A DNA stretch of 64,000 bases from Lepiota brunneoincarnata. Taxonomy: Eukaryota; Basidiomycota; Agaricomycetes; Agaricales; Agaricaceae. Location of the stretch: contig JAEBUN010000012.1 of the NCBI GenBank assembly GCA_023014365.1, positions 1,054,001 through 1,118,000 on the forward strand, given 5' to 3'. Position numbers and translations under genes: made by a program. Positions 10,839 to 21,790 of this stretch are shown here, piece after piece. The notes beneath the pieces are model-generated. The model did no database searches. It was not told where the DNA came from and saw only the letters and a program-made list of their open reading frames with translations. Every line of letters starts with the position of its first letter. Positions within the stretch are counted from its first letter, which is position 1.

Positions 10839-12083
10839 CAGTACAGTAACAAAAGTTTTGCGAAAACAACAAAGACAGATAATGCATTAATCGTTAAAAA
10901 TATTCACTACACTACCACAACTGCATCTAAAATTATGTTAATATTTTGTATGGCAGCCCTTGGCCTCATAGACTGCCTGAGCACGATCGGGCATGCTCTT
11001 GACCAGGTCATTAATATAATTTATATCAATCATCCTCCACTCCTCCTGAATTGCCTCCCAAAGTTTGTCAAGGTTTTGGGGGATTTCCGCTTGGTCATTT
11101 ATTCTGACTTTGAGGTATCTCCATACATGTTTGATGGGATTGAGGTCTGGTGACTGAGCTGGGTGTGGAAGCTCATTGATGAGATGGGATTTGTGGAATT
11201 GTCAGGTGATCTTTGCCTGGTGGACTGGAGCTCCATCTTCTATCACTGCTACCTGCCCCCTCTCCTCTGATAAATTCCCATAAAAATCCCATAATGGTCC
11301 ACTAAGGATGAGGCTAATATAATCTGCAGCTGTCCTTGCACCCTTGGGTATACGAACCAGTGGACCAAGTTTTCCATATGCCATGCACCCCCATATCATA
11401 AGACTCTGTCTTCCAGACTTGAAAGTAGGGGTTAAACACCTTTCTGTGTACCTCTCACCAGGTCTCCTCCATACCCAAACCACCTTTGAACTCTTTCCAA
11501 TCTCCACAGAAGCCTCATCTGTCCAAATCACATGTCTCCAGTCCTCCTCCATCCACCTCCGATATTCTCTTGCCCATACCATCCTGGCTTTGACATGGGA
11601 GGGCTTAAGAAATGGTTTCTTTGCAGAAATGTGTTGGCTAAGACCCAATTGATACCTAATGGCACACCGGATAGTGTGGGGATGAGCAGGGGAGTTGAGA
11701 AAAGTGTTTATTGTGTGGGTGATCTTGCGGAGAGTTTGGTGTCTATTTCTCTCCAGCACAATTTTGATGTGTCGCATTGCCCTGTCATCCAATAAGGAAG
11801 GTCTCCCAGACCTGGGAGCATCCTCATGATGACCCTGCTCTTTGTGCCTATGGATAACCTGATAGACAGTGGAAATGTGGACTCCAAAGAAATTGGCAAT
11901 TTCGCGAGCAGGAATACCCTCCTGATGCCTTGCACATATCAGGGAGTGTAGTTCAGGGGCAGTATTCTTTTGTCCAGCTATTTTTGGCATGTAGGATGGA
12001 GTTGTTGATCAGTGGGAATATTTTTCGTTTATTGTTAACAAGGTCATGTGACAGATTTTTGCAAAACTTTTGCTACCCTACTG
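10839..12083 (-). mobile_element. Mariner-like element inserted in the pogo transposase gene
   Basis: The ends are inverted: CAGTACAGTAACAAAAGTTT on the left and the complement of CAGTAGGGTAGCAAAAGTTT on the right, flanked by TA at 10837-10838 and 12084-12085. Removing the element and one TA joins the flanking pogo reading frame without a break (EKVE, then V, then QRTAVEKYCEKL), which confirms the boundaries. It is 1245 bases long with one transposase gene on the minus strand. Confidence 0.93.
10938..11990 (-). pseudogene. Mariner transposase, complete except for one in-frame stop
   Basis: The frame runs 350 codons from ATG at 11990 to TAA at 10938 with a single internal TGA (11202-11204). 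Residues 1-120 form a paired helix-turn-helix DNA-binding region (REIANFFGVHISTVYQVI, then a GRPSLLDDRA hook). The DDE/D core shows IWTDEASVEIG (first D), VIEDGAPVH (second D) and PAQSPDLNPIKHVW (third D). Length and order match full-size Tc1/mariner enzymes, which excise and reinsert DNA at TA. The lone TGA stands where the flanking frame is intact; a CGA to TGA change at a CpG is a likely cause. It is otherwise one of the best-preserved DNA transposase genes in the window. Confidence 0.92.
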
Positions 12084-12149
12084 TACTTCCACCTTTTCCT
12101 GTGATGCTTCAAGTTGGTTTCTTGCTTCAGATTTTGCTCAGCCAACCAT

Positions 12150-12709
12150 GATGGGGGAAGAGGAATGTCTGTATACATACTATCAAAGCTTCCATATATT
12201 GCAAACTTGTGCCAGCCTTGCACCTGAGGCCCTGTAGTCACGTGGATCCTTGTTCCATCAGAACGTGACAAAGCGTGACAGCCAAGTGACTGGGCTGAGG
12301 ACCAGACGAAACTCTGAGGTCTCTGGGCGAGTCTTCACTGCATAACAATAGATAAACACATATGTGGAGTCTCTTGGGGACTACTAGGACACATTGTGAT
12401 AGAAAAATAAATAATTTGCTTGGTACTTTGGCACTGAAAAGCAGTTTACATATCAAAATGTTTGTTTGCTGTCGCATTTTGGACTAAAACTTTTTATAGC
12501 TAGAGAAATACACATAGATTTAAGGAGATTGGTACATGTATATATGTGGCAGAACGAGGGCTTCGATTTGAGCCCAATTTCTCTCAATTTTGTCAGTCGA
12601 TGAGTGAGAAATTACGGATTGTATAAAGGAACCGTGCTGTATAAAGGAGCGTGAGAATACTGTACATAAGTGTGTAGAAACCCAGCGAGATGTGCCTTAC
12701 ACTACATTT
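12150..12709. other. Boundary between AT-rich repeats and CpG-rich DNA
   Basis: I see no gene here. The segment marks a change in base usage: CpG is scarce to the left and common to the right. The pogo element's outer terminal repeat should lie here, but I could not find a matching partner near 8.3-8.6 kb. Confidence 0.4.
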
Positions 12710-13261
12710 TCACTCAGCATTCGCAATAGCTGAAGATGGGGGGGGTTTCTTTTGACGGGGGGGTTTCTTTTGACGAGAGGATTCGGGTTTTGTTTCAACG
12801 GGTCGTTGACTGCGTCCTTTCTTTTGTTGATGGAACGTTCTGAGGCCAGATGGGGGTACCTTTATATCGGGTCGGGATATCTGTTTACCGATACCGATTT
12901 CTTCTTCACTATCTTGGATACATGTGGTTACCCCTTCATATGGGGGTGGTCCACCATATTTTTCAGTTTTCGTTTGACGTCCCCCCCGTGGCCCTTGTTT
13001 TTTTTCTCTCACTCGTGCCCTAGATTCCGCCTGCACCCTTAGTCTTTTTTCTTTTGCTTCTGCTCTCACTCTCTTCGAAAGCTGCATAAGGTCGGGCGTC
13101 TCCTCCAACTCTTTAATCTTTATCTGCTCAAATGTGTCGTCTATTGGCGGTGCTAACCTCGCTCTTGGTTCCTCTTGCGTTATCTTTTGGTAGAAACGCT
13201 GGATTATTTGGGCCTCAGCTATTCCCACCGGGGTGAAGGATGCTGTCGGTTTTTTTGTTTC
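12710..13261 (-). other. Unidentified charged reading frame
   Basis: The minus-strand frame is open from about 13261 to a stop at 12710 but has no ATG at its head; the first possible initiator is a GTG at 13228, unlikely in a fungus. It encodes TPVGIAEAQIIQRFY, then a long Arg/Lys/Glu/Gln-rich stretch (about 50 residues, with RVRAEAKEKRLRVQAESRAR) that could be a coiled coil or nucleic-acid-binding tail, ending in a basic Pro/Lys region. It could be the last exon of a gene or part of a mobile-element protein. I recognise no family. Confidence 0.35.
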
Positions 13262-13399
13262 CTATCCTATTGTTGGCAGCAATCAACAAATCATGAGTTT
13301 TGGTCATACCTTGGGTTCTCTTGTCCCCATTATTAACGTCCGTTGGCCAATCCCCGCACCGATTCGCCGTAGAACGGTCAAGTTACGGACAGGATTTTG

Positions 13400-13999
13400 G
13401 AAGAGGCAAGAGAGAGCTGGGGCTTTTGGATTTTTGTGCTTCCTCTATTCCTCAATAACCATGATTTATATACCATCGATCCATGTGGGCAGAATCATAA
13501 TTTCATCAAACTCTCAGACAGATATTTGCAATTATGCAACCGAATGCGACCTAAAACAATTTGGAGCTTCAATTGTTATCACAGGTGGGGACAATATTTT
13601 GCTCGTTTTTCGTCGGTAGGTGGGTACCGGCGCCGGCCCTGGGTCCGACCTAATCGGAAATAATCTGCGCATTGGCTCGCTTGGTTTTGGAGGTTGTTTG
13701 TGCCCGAGTGTCCAAATTTCCCATGTATATTCAATATCCAGCTCACGAGAGTCTACAGGATTGCAGTTTCCGAGGTGTGGAGAAAGAGATTTATTAAAAT
13801 GTATCGGGCATGGAGCGCTATTGCAGAAAGGTTACAGCAGATCGCACGGCACCGGGCACCTAAATTAAGCCAACACTACTCGTTTTGCCAGTCGCTATCT
13901 GGCCCAGCCACGCCCCAACATTTCGCAACATTGCGGCAATTGACCTTGAATCAACAGACACAAGCGGCTTGTTTTGCCATCCTGGGATGTCTCACTTGA
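13400..13999 (+). other. Unidentified coding-like fragment
   Basis: A plus-strand reading, open with one frame change or stop near 13660, gives a Trp/Arg-rich protein-like sequence (NNHDLYTID, then WLAWFWRLFVPECPN, then VYRIAVSEVWRKRFIKMYRAW) and stops at 13999. The composition is coding-like, but there is no recognised domain. It faces away from the charged frame at 12.7-13.2 kb, and both may be remnants of one mobile element. Confidence 0.3.
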
Positions 14000-14884
14000 C
14001 GGAGCCCCTCCCGGTTACCGGGGGTCTGTTATAGTTGCTGACACGTCCACCAGTAGACAGGTAGGCGGTAAGTAGTCAGTCAGTAATTGGTTGATGGGCG
14101 ATACGGCACCCATGGCATTCCACTGCTTATTTGGATTTGTAGGGGTTGTTGGGACTGGCGGCTGGTTGGAGCTGGTTGGCCATGCCGAATATGAATTTCA
14201 AAAGTGGAGAATGATCAAATGAAAATTTCTCAATTGGTTGTACTACAATCACGGGCGGATTCTTCTAAGTAGGTCCTGGCGTAAATAATGGCAACGGAAT
14301 GATTAGGAAACACGCGAGTAGATAACGGTGGTTTTGGATCATTTTACCCACGCGTTCATACACTTATACACGAGCGAACGATTATTGCCGTAGATTCGGA
14401 TGGTGAGAGCACATGAGAATACTCGGGGCACGCGAAACCACCCCCCCTTGGCTAGCACCAAGCTACCGTCCAGGACCCCAATTGTATCCACTGAACTACC
14501 TGGATGTAGCTCCACTTCGTGGGACAATACACGCACGCCTCCAGCATCCATTTGGGCACCCGAACCGCCGGCGCTAGTCCGTGGTCGCCTACTGCCTTCA
14601 CAAAACACGTTTCTCAGCCAAGCCGGCGCGCTGGCACAACTGACCGGACGGCCAGCTGTCCCAAGTGACGTCCACTACACAGCCCGCAACCAAGCATGTC
14701 CCGCCACCGCTCTAGCTCTTGGTCCGCCCGAAAATACGGAAAATATACTGAACCGGAATTGTAATGAGACCTAAAAGTGACGCCTGGGCTCCTGGTGATA
14801 CGAGGGAGGACGAAAGGTAGGCGAGGCCGATGAGCAAGGGCCTTTCAACAATACCGACGTGGAGGTGGGTCAAGCCCTACGTTG
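14000..14884. other. No supported gene
   Basis: This is CpG-rich DNA. Two overlapping opposite frames at 14339-14774 shadow each other and show no family, so neither is called. Confidence 0.4.
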
Positions 14885-15575
14885 TGGTTGTCAGATTGGA
14901 GTATTGGGACCATGAACCCGACCCGCAATGATAGAGGTGCCAACGAAGACAAGTTGCCAGGCGAGATCGGCTGAGCGACCGGCATATGGTCCTAATTCAA
15001 GGTCGTTTGCAGCCCGGCTAAGGAATGACGTACTGGAGCATGGATCACCTTGCATTGTCACCTTGCCTTGGCAAGGTCGTTTACCAGGTAAGAACAAAAT
15101 GCTTTCAGCCGTCGTCGTTATGCAAAAAACGTGTTGCTCACATGTCGTATGCGAGACAGTGTGCCATTGCTCCGAATTAGCAGGGAGGCAGACCACGTTC
15201 ACCGTCAACATTGGTATGGCCGTCATCTGGGACCGATGTCTGACTGATTATTGACCGAGTCGACAAAATATGACCCATTTGCACCGAGTCCCGACCGGGG
15301 AGCACGTACACGTGTACGCGGTCTTACCCTGTGATGCTGCTTATGCTGACTGCCTCTGCACCATGGCATGACCCCCCCTCTCTCTGTGATGACACAGACG
15401 TAACGGACATAACAGATCAAACCCTCAGTCACTGCTCCACACGCCTCTGCGCTCTGTAGGCCGACCCGGGGCCGTACTCAGATGGAGAACGCCCTGGTGG
15501 TGCTGCAGTTGCAACGCTCTCGAAACCCATGTCCTGCATGTGCTCTCTCGCATAGTATTCACTATATACCCTGTA
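14885..15575 (-). repeat. Segment A: empty-site copy of the Copia target region
   Basis: Read on the minus strand, this segment matches 47888-48065 followed directly by 60509-60985, the two sides of the Copia element. It therefore keeps the uninterrupted target, with one run of AGAGAGA where the other copy has the element between two AGAGA repeats. It is rich in CpG, while the 60 kb copy has TG or CA at many of those sites. It also contains the palindrome ACCTTGCCTTGGCAAGGT, near 15059. Confidence 0.88.
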
Positions 15576-15589
15576 ATTCCTTCGTCACG

Positions 15590-15895
15590 GTACCCAAGTT
15601 TTCTAGTCGCATTGTCACATTCAGCAGATATAGGTGATCCACGAGCCGTGAGTTGTTCAGATGGTAAAGGGGGATAGCACCACCGTATACACATATTCCG
15701 CTACCTCCCAGGCACAGCTGATCTTGGGGGCACCATTCTGTACCGCTTTCGCAAGCTAGCAGTGACTACCGTGGGTGCAATTATAAATATGATGTACCAT
15801 CTATAAGGGACGATGTGACAACGGACGGACATCACACCTAGGAATGTAGCCGCCAATCCAATGCCACAAATCCCTATCGATAAAACTTGGCAAAA
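15590..15895 (-). repeat. Segment B, copy 1
   Basis: This is an inverted near-identical copy of 19600-19922. A shorter third copy is at 24395-24555. The shared part includes ATTGGATTGGCGGCTACATT and a run through GACAATGCGACTAGAAAA. A short hydrophobic reading on the minus strand (IGLAATFLGVMSVRC) is present in all copies, but I cannot assign a gene. Confidence 0.85.
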
Positions 15896-17890
15896 CTTAA
15901 CAATAATATCGAGACTAAGAACTACCCAAGAAACATCCAAAGTACAACACTGTCGATTCATATTCATTGTCCTAGCTCATTTCCTGTCAAATCTAATCAC
16001 AAAAGATCCCATAACTCTTCCAGGTGGCCACGGAAGTAAAAATACAAGTCCCCGTTGTATCGGTATTCAGCCTCTGGATTACACCACCAGCCCGGTTGTC
16101 CTGTGGATACAAGCTGACGTGGCAGTTGCCAGCAGCGTTGGTCACTGCAATCGAGGCCTATGCGGGGGTGAAATTCCCCTTGCAAGGAAGGCCAGGGAAC
16201 GGGGAACACGAGATCGTAGTTCCAGTTCCACAAGCTGCATCAGAAAAGGGCAGGATATCGTTAGGAGTGGAACGAAGGTGTTGAGTAGGAGAACAATCAA
16301 CCGCTTACTTGCACCCTGTGGAGCGACATTGAATGCAACTGGTCTACCCTGGCGCGCAACGCTTTGACCTTGGGCACAACAAGGGCAGCTCCCTTTGTTC
16401 GACAGGAGATTGCACAGAGGACAAAGAAGCTAGCAACGTCGAAAAAGTTCATCTTGACTGTGCTATCCTGGCCCAGGTTTGTTCCTACCTTCACCGTGTT
16501 TTATACATTTCCTGTGAGAAGTAGTGCCAAACAGTATCCCACACCTCTAACCCAAGTTGGCCAGTACAGCGCGATCCGCTTATTGTTTCATGGACAGAAT
16601 ATTATCATTAGCACCTGGTGTGCCTTTCAAGTGACAGATGGCATCTCTGGACACATTGAATCTCGTTCGGGAATCAATGGGTAAGAAGCCTGGAGGTTTG
16701 AATACCGGCAGCGCCATCAGAGTCGGGGGGTTGAAATTTTCAAGGTGGGTTGCCTGATCATGCCACAAAGTCTGCAGCTGGTTCGGCTGGGGGAGGCATT
16801 TTCTGGGATCAGACGGTGTGTGTCAGTGCTGCCTTGATAGTCTTGAATGGATTGGCTTACCACGCTATAAGATACGGCCGCTTATTGTGACCTGAGGACC
16901 TCCTATCTAGCACGATTTTTCAAGAAGCGAAGGACTGTTGCTCGACTCGTAAAACCAAACGTAGTATGCATTTATATATGTTCGCCCACAACTTGGCTAT
17001 GCTTATGATCGGGTTCAATAGAATATTTCTGGAGGTCTTGAGACTGGGTAGCAGACATTCTAAAGAGTGGAGCATCTGCCACAGTCAGTAATCATGTCCA
17101 GAAGATCAGAAGATGGAAGGTCAATTGCGAAATAGCTGGAGCCACCGGTTACAGACAATGGATTACAGACTTTTCAGCTTCACTGGGGTCTTCCATCGGA
17201 TTTCATGCTTACACACATCGCAACCTCAGTCCGTGCACCTAAAAATACTGGGCAGAATATTCTCAGCCTCAAATGTCATTTGCAGTACAAGATAGGTATA
17301 TACATGAATCATAATGGGTCAGATAGCGGCAGCGTGTGATTCGGACGCTTGCTGTGTTCCGTGCGCAAGATTCTGGGTTGGACTCTTTATTGCATGTTTA
17401 GGCCCTTTAGACTCTGGTTCGTTGGGTGGATCACCTCAGTAGTATGATTTGTGCTTCTTGTTACTCAGCATCAGTGTTTCACCGGCTGGTGGTGGAGTGA
17501 GTTCGAATAAAGGACAAAACCGGGAGCAAAACCATCCACCGAAGCTTTCAGCTGAAAACCACCGAGATTACTAGGGAAAAGGCAAAGATCTCGATCACCG
17601 AGCCCAAAAAGAGGATATCGTGCATCAGTGCTTCAGCACTGGAGCCCCGATTTCGACTCATTCGGGTGTTCACATCTCCCAATTTCTGGATATATCAGCG
17701 ATGCCCATCTAGTATGACCGGTACTGCTGCATAGAGTTGTCGATGAGATATTTGTGCAGAGTGTAGATGATCAAGCGAAGATTTATTACTAGGATAATCT
17801 GGAGTCCAAGAGACGAAAGACAGATATTCCCCACTGGGACGCTAGGCTGCTATCTTTATTTTACTCACATAATGCACATTAGACTTAGGC
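15895..17890. repeat. Segment C, copy 1 (carries the broken secreted-protein gene)
   Basis: This is a direct duplicate of 25139-26945, highly similar over the first 1.4 kb and with several indels after 17340. Both copies end near the same TAGGC. The block contains the small secreted-protein gene and more than 1 kb upstream of its ATG, so its promoter was duplicated with it. Confidence 0.88.
15993..16452 (-). pseudogene. Small secreted protein gene, broken copy
   Basis: This is the paralogue of the intact gene at 25233-25696. Relative to that copy, exon 1 has lost four bases shortly after the signal peptide, in the KVKAL region, which shifts the frame. Exon 2 has a TAG where the intact copy has CAG in the FTPAQASI region. 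The signal peptide (MNFFDVASFFVLCAI), the intron and most of exon 2 are otherwise well kept, so inactivation is probably recent. Confidence 0.8.
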
Positions 17891-18092
17891 AAAACGGGTG
17901 CGTGTTCATCTCGGTTTCATTATCTTGAAAACCTTTAGGAATCTTTTTACTGTTGCACGAAATTTTGACTCTCAATACCATTGTCCCTCCCAATATCAAC
18001 AATTAATGATTGTCTCCACATAACTCGATTAACCGTTCACCAACAAGTTTCTCCAGAAGCTCTATGCTTGGCATCTGCTCTATTTGTACATA

Positions 18093-18857
18093 CAGTCAAA
18101 TCTCTCTTGACCGATAGGTCTCAGTCACACCCTGGCATTATCGGTTACGACAGCTTATCGGGTTTGAAAAAGTAGAGAAAATAGAGTATTATTATGTAAT
18201 TTTTTTCGAGATGCAATACATGGGTGCTAATGCATTGTAAATCAAGCCTTTGAAGAGAAATAATCAGCAATAGATGTGTTCTTGAGAGAAGTGCCTCTCG
18301 CAACCTCTGAACAGCGTCCATTTCTTCCTTTCCCAATCCATCCATTTCCATCTTGTCACCATTGGAGTGTGCCCCAAGTAAACTGACAACTTGCTCCTCC
18401 CAGACAAGATTTCCCTCATTATCCAGCCAATCCTCATCCCCAGTTGAAATAGGCTGTTTCTTGACCAATGCTGCTTCAAGTTCTGCCTTCTGTGATTGCA
18501 TTTGTTTTTTCAGAGCCTCAAGGCCCTTCCCGAGAACTTTGATTGAAATAGTAGTCATTTCTGAGAAAGTAAGTGTTGAATGTGAGGTAGAATAAAGTTT
18601 CATTGCCACAAAAAGTCACACAAAATTTGTTATAAAGGTCGGAACCACTGTAGTCTAGAATATTCCATTCATTATTATGGGCATCTCATCAGTCCCTATT
18701 GGTTTTGGTCCCCCAAATTACCTATCGGTTATCAGATAGTACAGATTTATCAGTTATGGGGTCCAAATCCCTGCTAACCAATTTGGTTACTACCACCAAC
18801 TATCGGTTACAACAGATTATCAGTTTTGACCACTATCAGTTGTGACAGCTTCGACTG
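18093..18857 (-). mobile_element. Short pogo-like DNA element
   Basis: The ends are imperfect inverted repeats: CAGTCAAATCTCTCTTGACC on the left, and CAGTCGAAGCTGTCACAACT read inward from the right. Related short motifs (TATCGGTTACGACAG, TATCGGTTACAACAG) recur inside each end. Both sides are flanked by TACATA, and the empty site in 29345-29755 has TACATA once. The 765-base length and the gene fragment inside fit an internally deleted derivative of a pogo/Tigger element. Confidence 0.82.
18145..18609 (-). pseudogene. Fragment of pogo-type transposase C-terminus
   Basis: A 154-codon minus-strand frame encodes an acidic, Gln/Lys-rich helical segment (VLGKGLEALKKQMQSQKAEL, then EEQVVSLLGAHS). 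This style of tail follows the DDE core in pogo-like transposases of basidiomycetes. No catalytic residues are present. The frame fills most of the 765-base element, so it is best read as a leftover of the parent enzyme; its own expression is possible but unsupported. Confidence 0.45.
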
Positions 18858-19049
18858 TACATAGGCTTCTTTGTCTGATGGAAGAACAAGCTGCTAGTCA
18901 CGCGGGAATTGATACATTCAACCCCTTATTAGCCCACTCGCCCCCGGGCAAAACGAATAAGTCTTGGCATGGACTAAATCATAAGAGTGCCATGCAGAAT
19001 TAGATACAACCATTCCTCCTTTGGGGGTGTGTTGGGGACCTCGGTCAGC

Positions 19050-19545
19050 TCATCAAATAAAGTACTCACGTCGAGGCTCTGCCATCATGGTGGACACCAT
19101 AATCCGGTGTCATCGTACACCAACTAATCGCACTCGACGCAAGGAAACAAGCACAAGAGAGAATGGCAGATGGAGTGGGTGTTGGGAAAGCAGGCATTGT
19201 CGAGGGGTTCAAGTATTTCCTGCCGACACTCAGCATGACAATGAAAGTCACTGCATTTGGTATCCATGCAAGACTTTTGTAACTATTGCACACTGTTAGA
19301 GGAGAGCTTGTGGGCAATTAGGGAGTGAGGAGAGCTCCAGTGAACAACCTTATATCCACAGAACGTTACCTGAGGGGTGGGCGGATCCTCAGCTAGTCAT
19401 TTCCCGGATTATGGATCAGAGGCCAACTTACCACCATAGAAATTACACCAATAATAACAATTCCCAGTGTATCGTTCAACTTGCCGGGAGATACGGCTGC
19501 AAGAGTCTGTCTCCCAACGATGCAGTTGAGGATAAGGACCCGACG
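19050..19545 (-). pseudogene. Copied fragment of the NCS1 permease gene
   Basis: This is a near-identical direct copy of 37755-38245, inside the permease gene on the minus strand. It keeps parts of two exons and the intron between them: the exon beginning YKSLAWIPNAVTFIVML and the exon with the GGQTLAAVSPGKLN-type stretch. Substitutions include changes in exon codons. Both ends of the gene are missing, so it cannot encode a transporter. Segment B follows immediately, so the copying joined unrelated pieces. Confidence 0.88.
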
Positions 19546-19549
19546 CTGA

Positions 19550-19922
19550 CAGTTCACCACTGCTGAATAGACTGTTTCATCTCATTCTTTTGCCAAGTTT
19601 TATTGATAGGGGTTCGTGGCATTGGATTGGCGGCTACATTCCTAAAAGTGTGATGTCTGTCCGTTGTCACATCGTCCCTTTTAGATGGTACAACATATTT
19701 ATAATTGCACCCATGGTAGTCGCTGCTAGCTTGCGAAAGCGATGCAGAATGGTGCCCCTGAGATCAGCTGCGCCCCAGGAGGTGACGGGATATGTGTATA
19801 CAGTGGTGCTATCCCTCTTTACCGTCCGAACAACCCACTGCCCGCGGATCACCTATACCTGCTGAACGTGACAATGCGACTAGAAAACTCGGGTACCGCG
19901 ACGAAGGAATTACAGGGTATAT
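19550..19922 (+). repeat. Segment B, copy 2
   Basis: This inverted copy of 15590-15895 extends leftward to 19550 in a part shared with 24480-24555. It ends at the same ACAGGGTATATAG as the first copy. Confidence 0.85.
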
Positions 19923-20439
19923 AGTCCCAGCTTGAATTTGTTGTTGAATTGTATCTGTATGCTTGTATACTTTCTGATCGTTTTTGTAGTATCGTTTAGC
20001 TTGAAAGATCGAGGTGTATGATTTAGCTAAGAGCGCCGGCGAGTTGGTGAAAGAAGGATGGAAGAAGGCTATTTAGACGACCTGTGGTCGATTACACACA
20101 TACACTCCGGCAGATACCCAGGAGGCGATTTCAATGCAGCAGAAGCCTGTTGACTTTGTACCTCTCGGCCGCCCTGACCTGCCCAGCATACGCAGGAACC
20201 TCGGTGTTTCAACAGAACCTGAGCCTAACTCGCAGGCAGGGTTGGGGATATCCCTGAGGCGATGGCTGTTCCTGGAAGTCCAGACCGGCCTCGATAGGAG
20301 AGGACATCGTCGACGTGATGCGGACACGACGACATCTGTGCGTCGTTGGCCTTTAGGCCAAAGGAATGAAGGAGGGTGCAAGGGAACATTCAGAGAAGTC
20401 TTCGTAAAATTGTTTCGCGATTTTGTGCTGTATTACTGG
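19923..20439. other. No supported gene
   Basis: A 160-codon plus-strand frame (20134-20616) and an opposite frame overlap here. Neither has splice or motif support, and the plus frame crosses into the inverted repeat, so I leave both uncalled. Confidence 0.4.
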
Positions 20440-21790
20440 AGGTCTACGAAATACATGCTCCGTGGAAGTAAAAATCAAATAGGAAGCACAATTCAGTCGA
20501 GTGCATTTCCCAGCCTCCCTCATACTTATAAAGTGAGTAGCTGGAGGCAAATTGCTGTTGTCCAGTACTTCCTTGTCATGCAGCTCGACCTTGAGCGCTT
20601 GAGTATCGAGTGTTGAACGTTAATGATGATGCTGGCCTGCCTTTGACACCTCGAACACATAGCCAAATCAGTCACCGGAGCGAGAGCTGTGTATCACCAG
20701 GCATCTCGGGCAAAAGGCGAAGTTCGATGCCGTGGGATAAGATGTGAGTTTGAGCGATATACGTAGCACCGAGTTTTCGTGTGAGTTGCGGGGCAGGTTA
20801 GCATCTTTGTTTGACACTGCGGCTGTCGGATGTTGGGGATCCACTCGGGTTTACCCCAGGAAACGCATGGGTGTAGCCCGGGGGGAAAAAAACTATACCC
20901 AGGTGCCCCTGGAAGCGCTGGAGATTCCTGATGTAGTCATGGGTGAGGCGGCGCTAAATGGTAACCAAGGAATTGAGAGGGTTCCCATGCTCCATGGACC
21001 AGATGGACTCAGGAATCCAAGGGAGTCGCTACCAAACCAATATCACAGAAGCCGAAGAAGAAAACAATTCTGGGCGCCAAGAAACCCACCCGGCCTGCTG
21101 AGGATCTCCTTATTTTCAGTACCTACTACTTGCAGAATCTTCTCTTAGATCTGTGTCATATACTGTACCACCCATAGCCTAAAGTTCAGGTTTCGGCGAA
21201 TTGATTCCCTTGCAGGAAAGAAAGGGGACGACCCATGTTCATTCCCTGATGACTCACTTCCTCAGAATCAACACTCGTTCATTCCCCATCGACGATGGGC
21301 CAAATCACGCTCGCTCCGTCCTACACATAACCCTTCACTTCGCAGTTATAAGTACAGGCATTTCGCATACCTGGCCAATCGCATTGATTGCATGGCCTTT
21401 TCCCATCACACTCATCATTTCCTTGACCTGGAACTACGTGGAATTCACTGCTATTAGTGGAAACAGCAGCAGCATGCCACGCAGAACATACCAACACATT
21501 GTATGCATTTTGGCTCACGCCCCGTGCCCGCCATAACGGCGATTGGAATTTCCTGTACTGGTATTTAGGGCAAAGTCCGAGGTAAAGTATAGTTCTTTCA
21601 TACTTGTTGAGTATGGGTCATCTGAGGGACTGGCAGATAGAAGAATCTTGAAAGGATGTCCCTGCTTAAGCTGGAATACCACCAGTTTTTAAATCAGCCG
21701 AGGCACCAAGAACCGTACATATTCCATAACATCTTAATGGAGTTGGGGCGTTATGAGCCCCGAACGGAATCTGCGTCCCCCCTGATACGC
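20440..21790 (+). repeat. Left arm of a 1.3 kb inverted repeat
   Basis: This arm is the inverted, diverged copy of 22862-24190. Matching blocks include the sequence around the Zn2Cys6-like start (21534 and 23098), the CATGGAGCATGGGAACCCTC region (near 20980 and 23630) and the GCTCGACCTTGAGC region (near 20583 and 24040). The arms differ by many substitutions and small indels, so this is an old inverted duplication, not a recent hairpin. Confidence 0.85.
21330..21534 (-). pseudogene. Start of a Zn2Cys6-like regulator gene, left arm
   Basis: From ATG at 21534 the minus strand reads MAGTGREPKCIQC, then a short intron with GTATGT donor and CCAG acceptor, then NDECDGKRPCNQCDW and RNACTYN. The cysteines follow C-x2-C-x7-C-x5-C-x2-C-x8-C. 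This is the fungal binuclear zinc cluster layout, with one extra residue in the first loop, and it is used for sequence-specific DNA binding. No long frame follows: a stop comes within about 15 codons (CEVKGYV) unless more introns exist. I see no regulatory domain, so this is probably a gene remnant. Confidence 0.6.

Larger units (their letters stand above)
8649..12149 (-). pseudogene. Pogo-like (DDE_1) transposase gene, decayed and split by a mariner insertion
   Basis: Reading on the minus strand from about 12149, a pogo/Tigger-type transposase can be followed. A basic N-terminal part (12149-12086) continues in frame at 10838 beyond the mariner insertion. A CENP-B/HTH-like part with GFPLSHQQLCKHVD is at about 10560. 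The DDE core has DPDCIWAADETGI (about 10320-10360), LLVDGHNSHYT (about 9930) and a QGLDVVIFSPLKK block (about 9810-9835). A Glu/Lys/Gln-rich C-terminal tail runs from 9227 to 8649. Several stops and frameshifts break it. In this family the enzyme inserts at TA. I could not identify its terminal repeats with confidence. Confidence 0.8.
17895..19050. repeat. Segment D, filled copy
   Basis: Outside 18093-18857 this segment is a direct duplicate of 29345-29755. The interruption is the short pogo-like element, so the 29 kb copy shows the site before insertion. I see no gene in the duplicated part. Confidence 0.85.

Noticed and set aside
12710..13228. A 172-codon minus-strand gene starting at 13228
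   Set aside because: The first codon is GTG, not ATG; fungi very rarely start there. I kept only an unassigned open frame without a defined start.
20134..20616. A 160-codon plus-strand gene
   Set aside because: It crosses the border of the inverted repeat, is not kept in the other arm, and has no motif.
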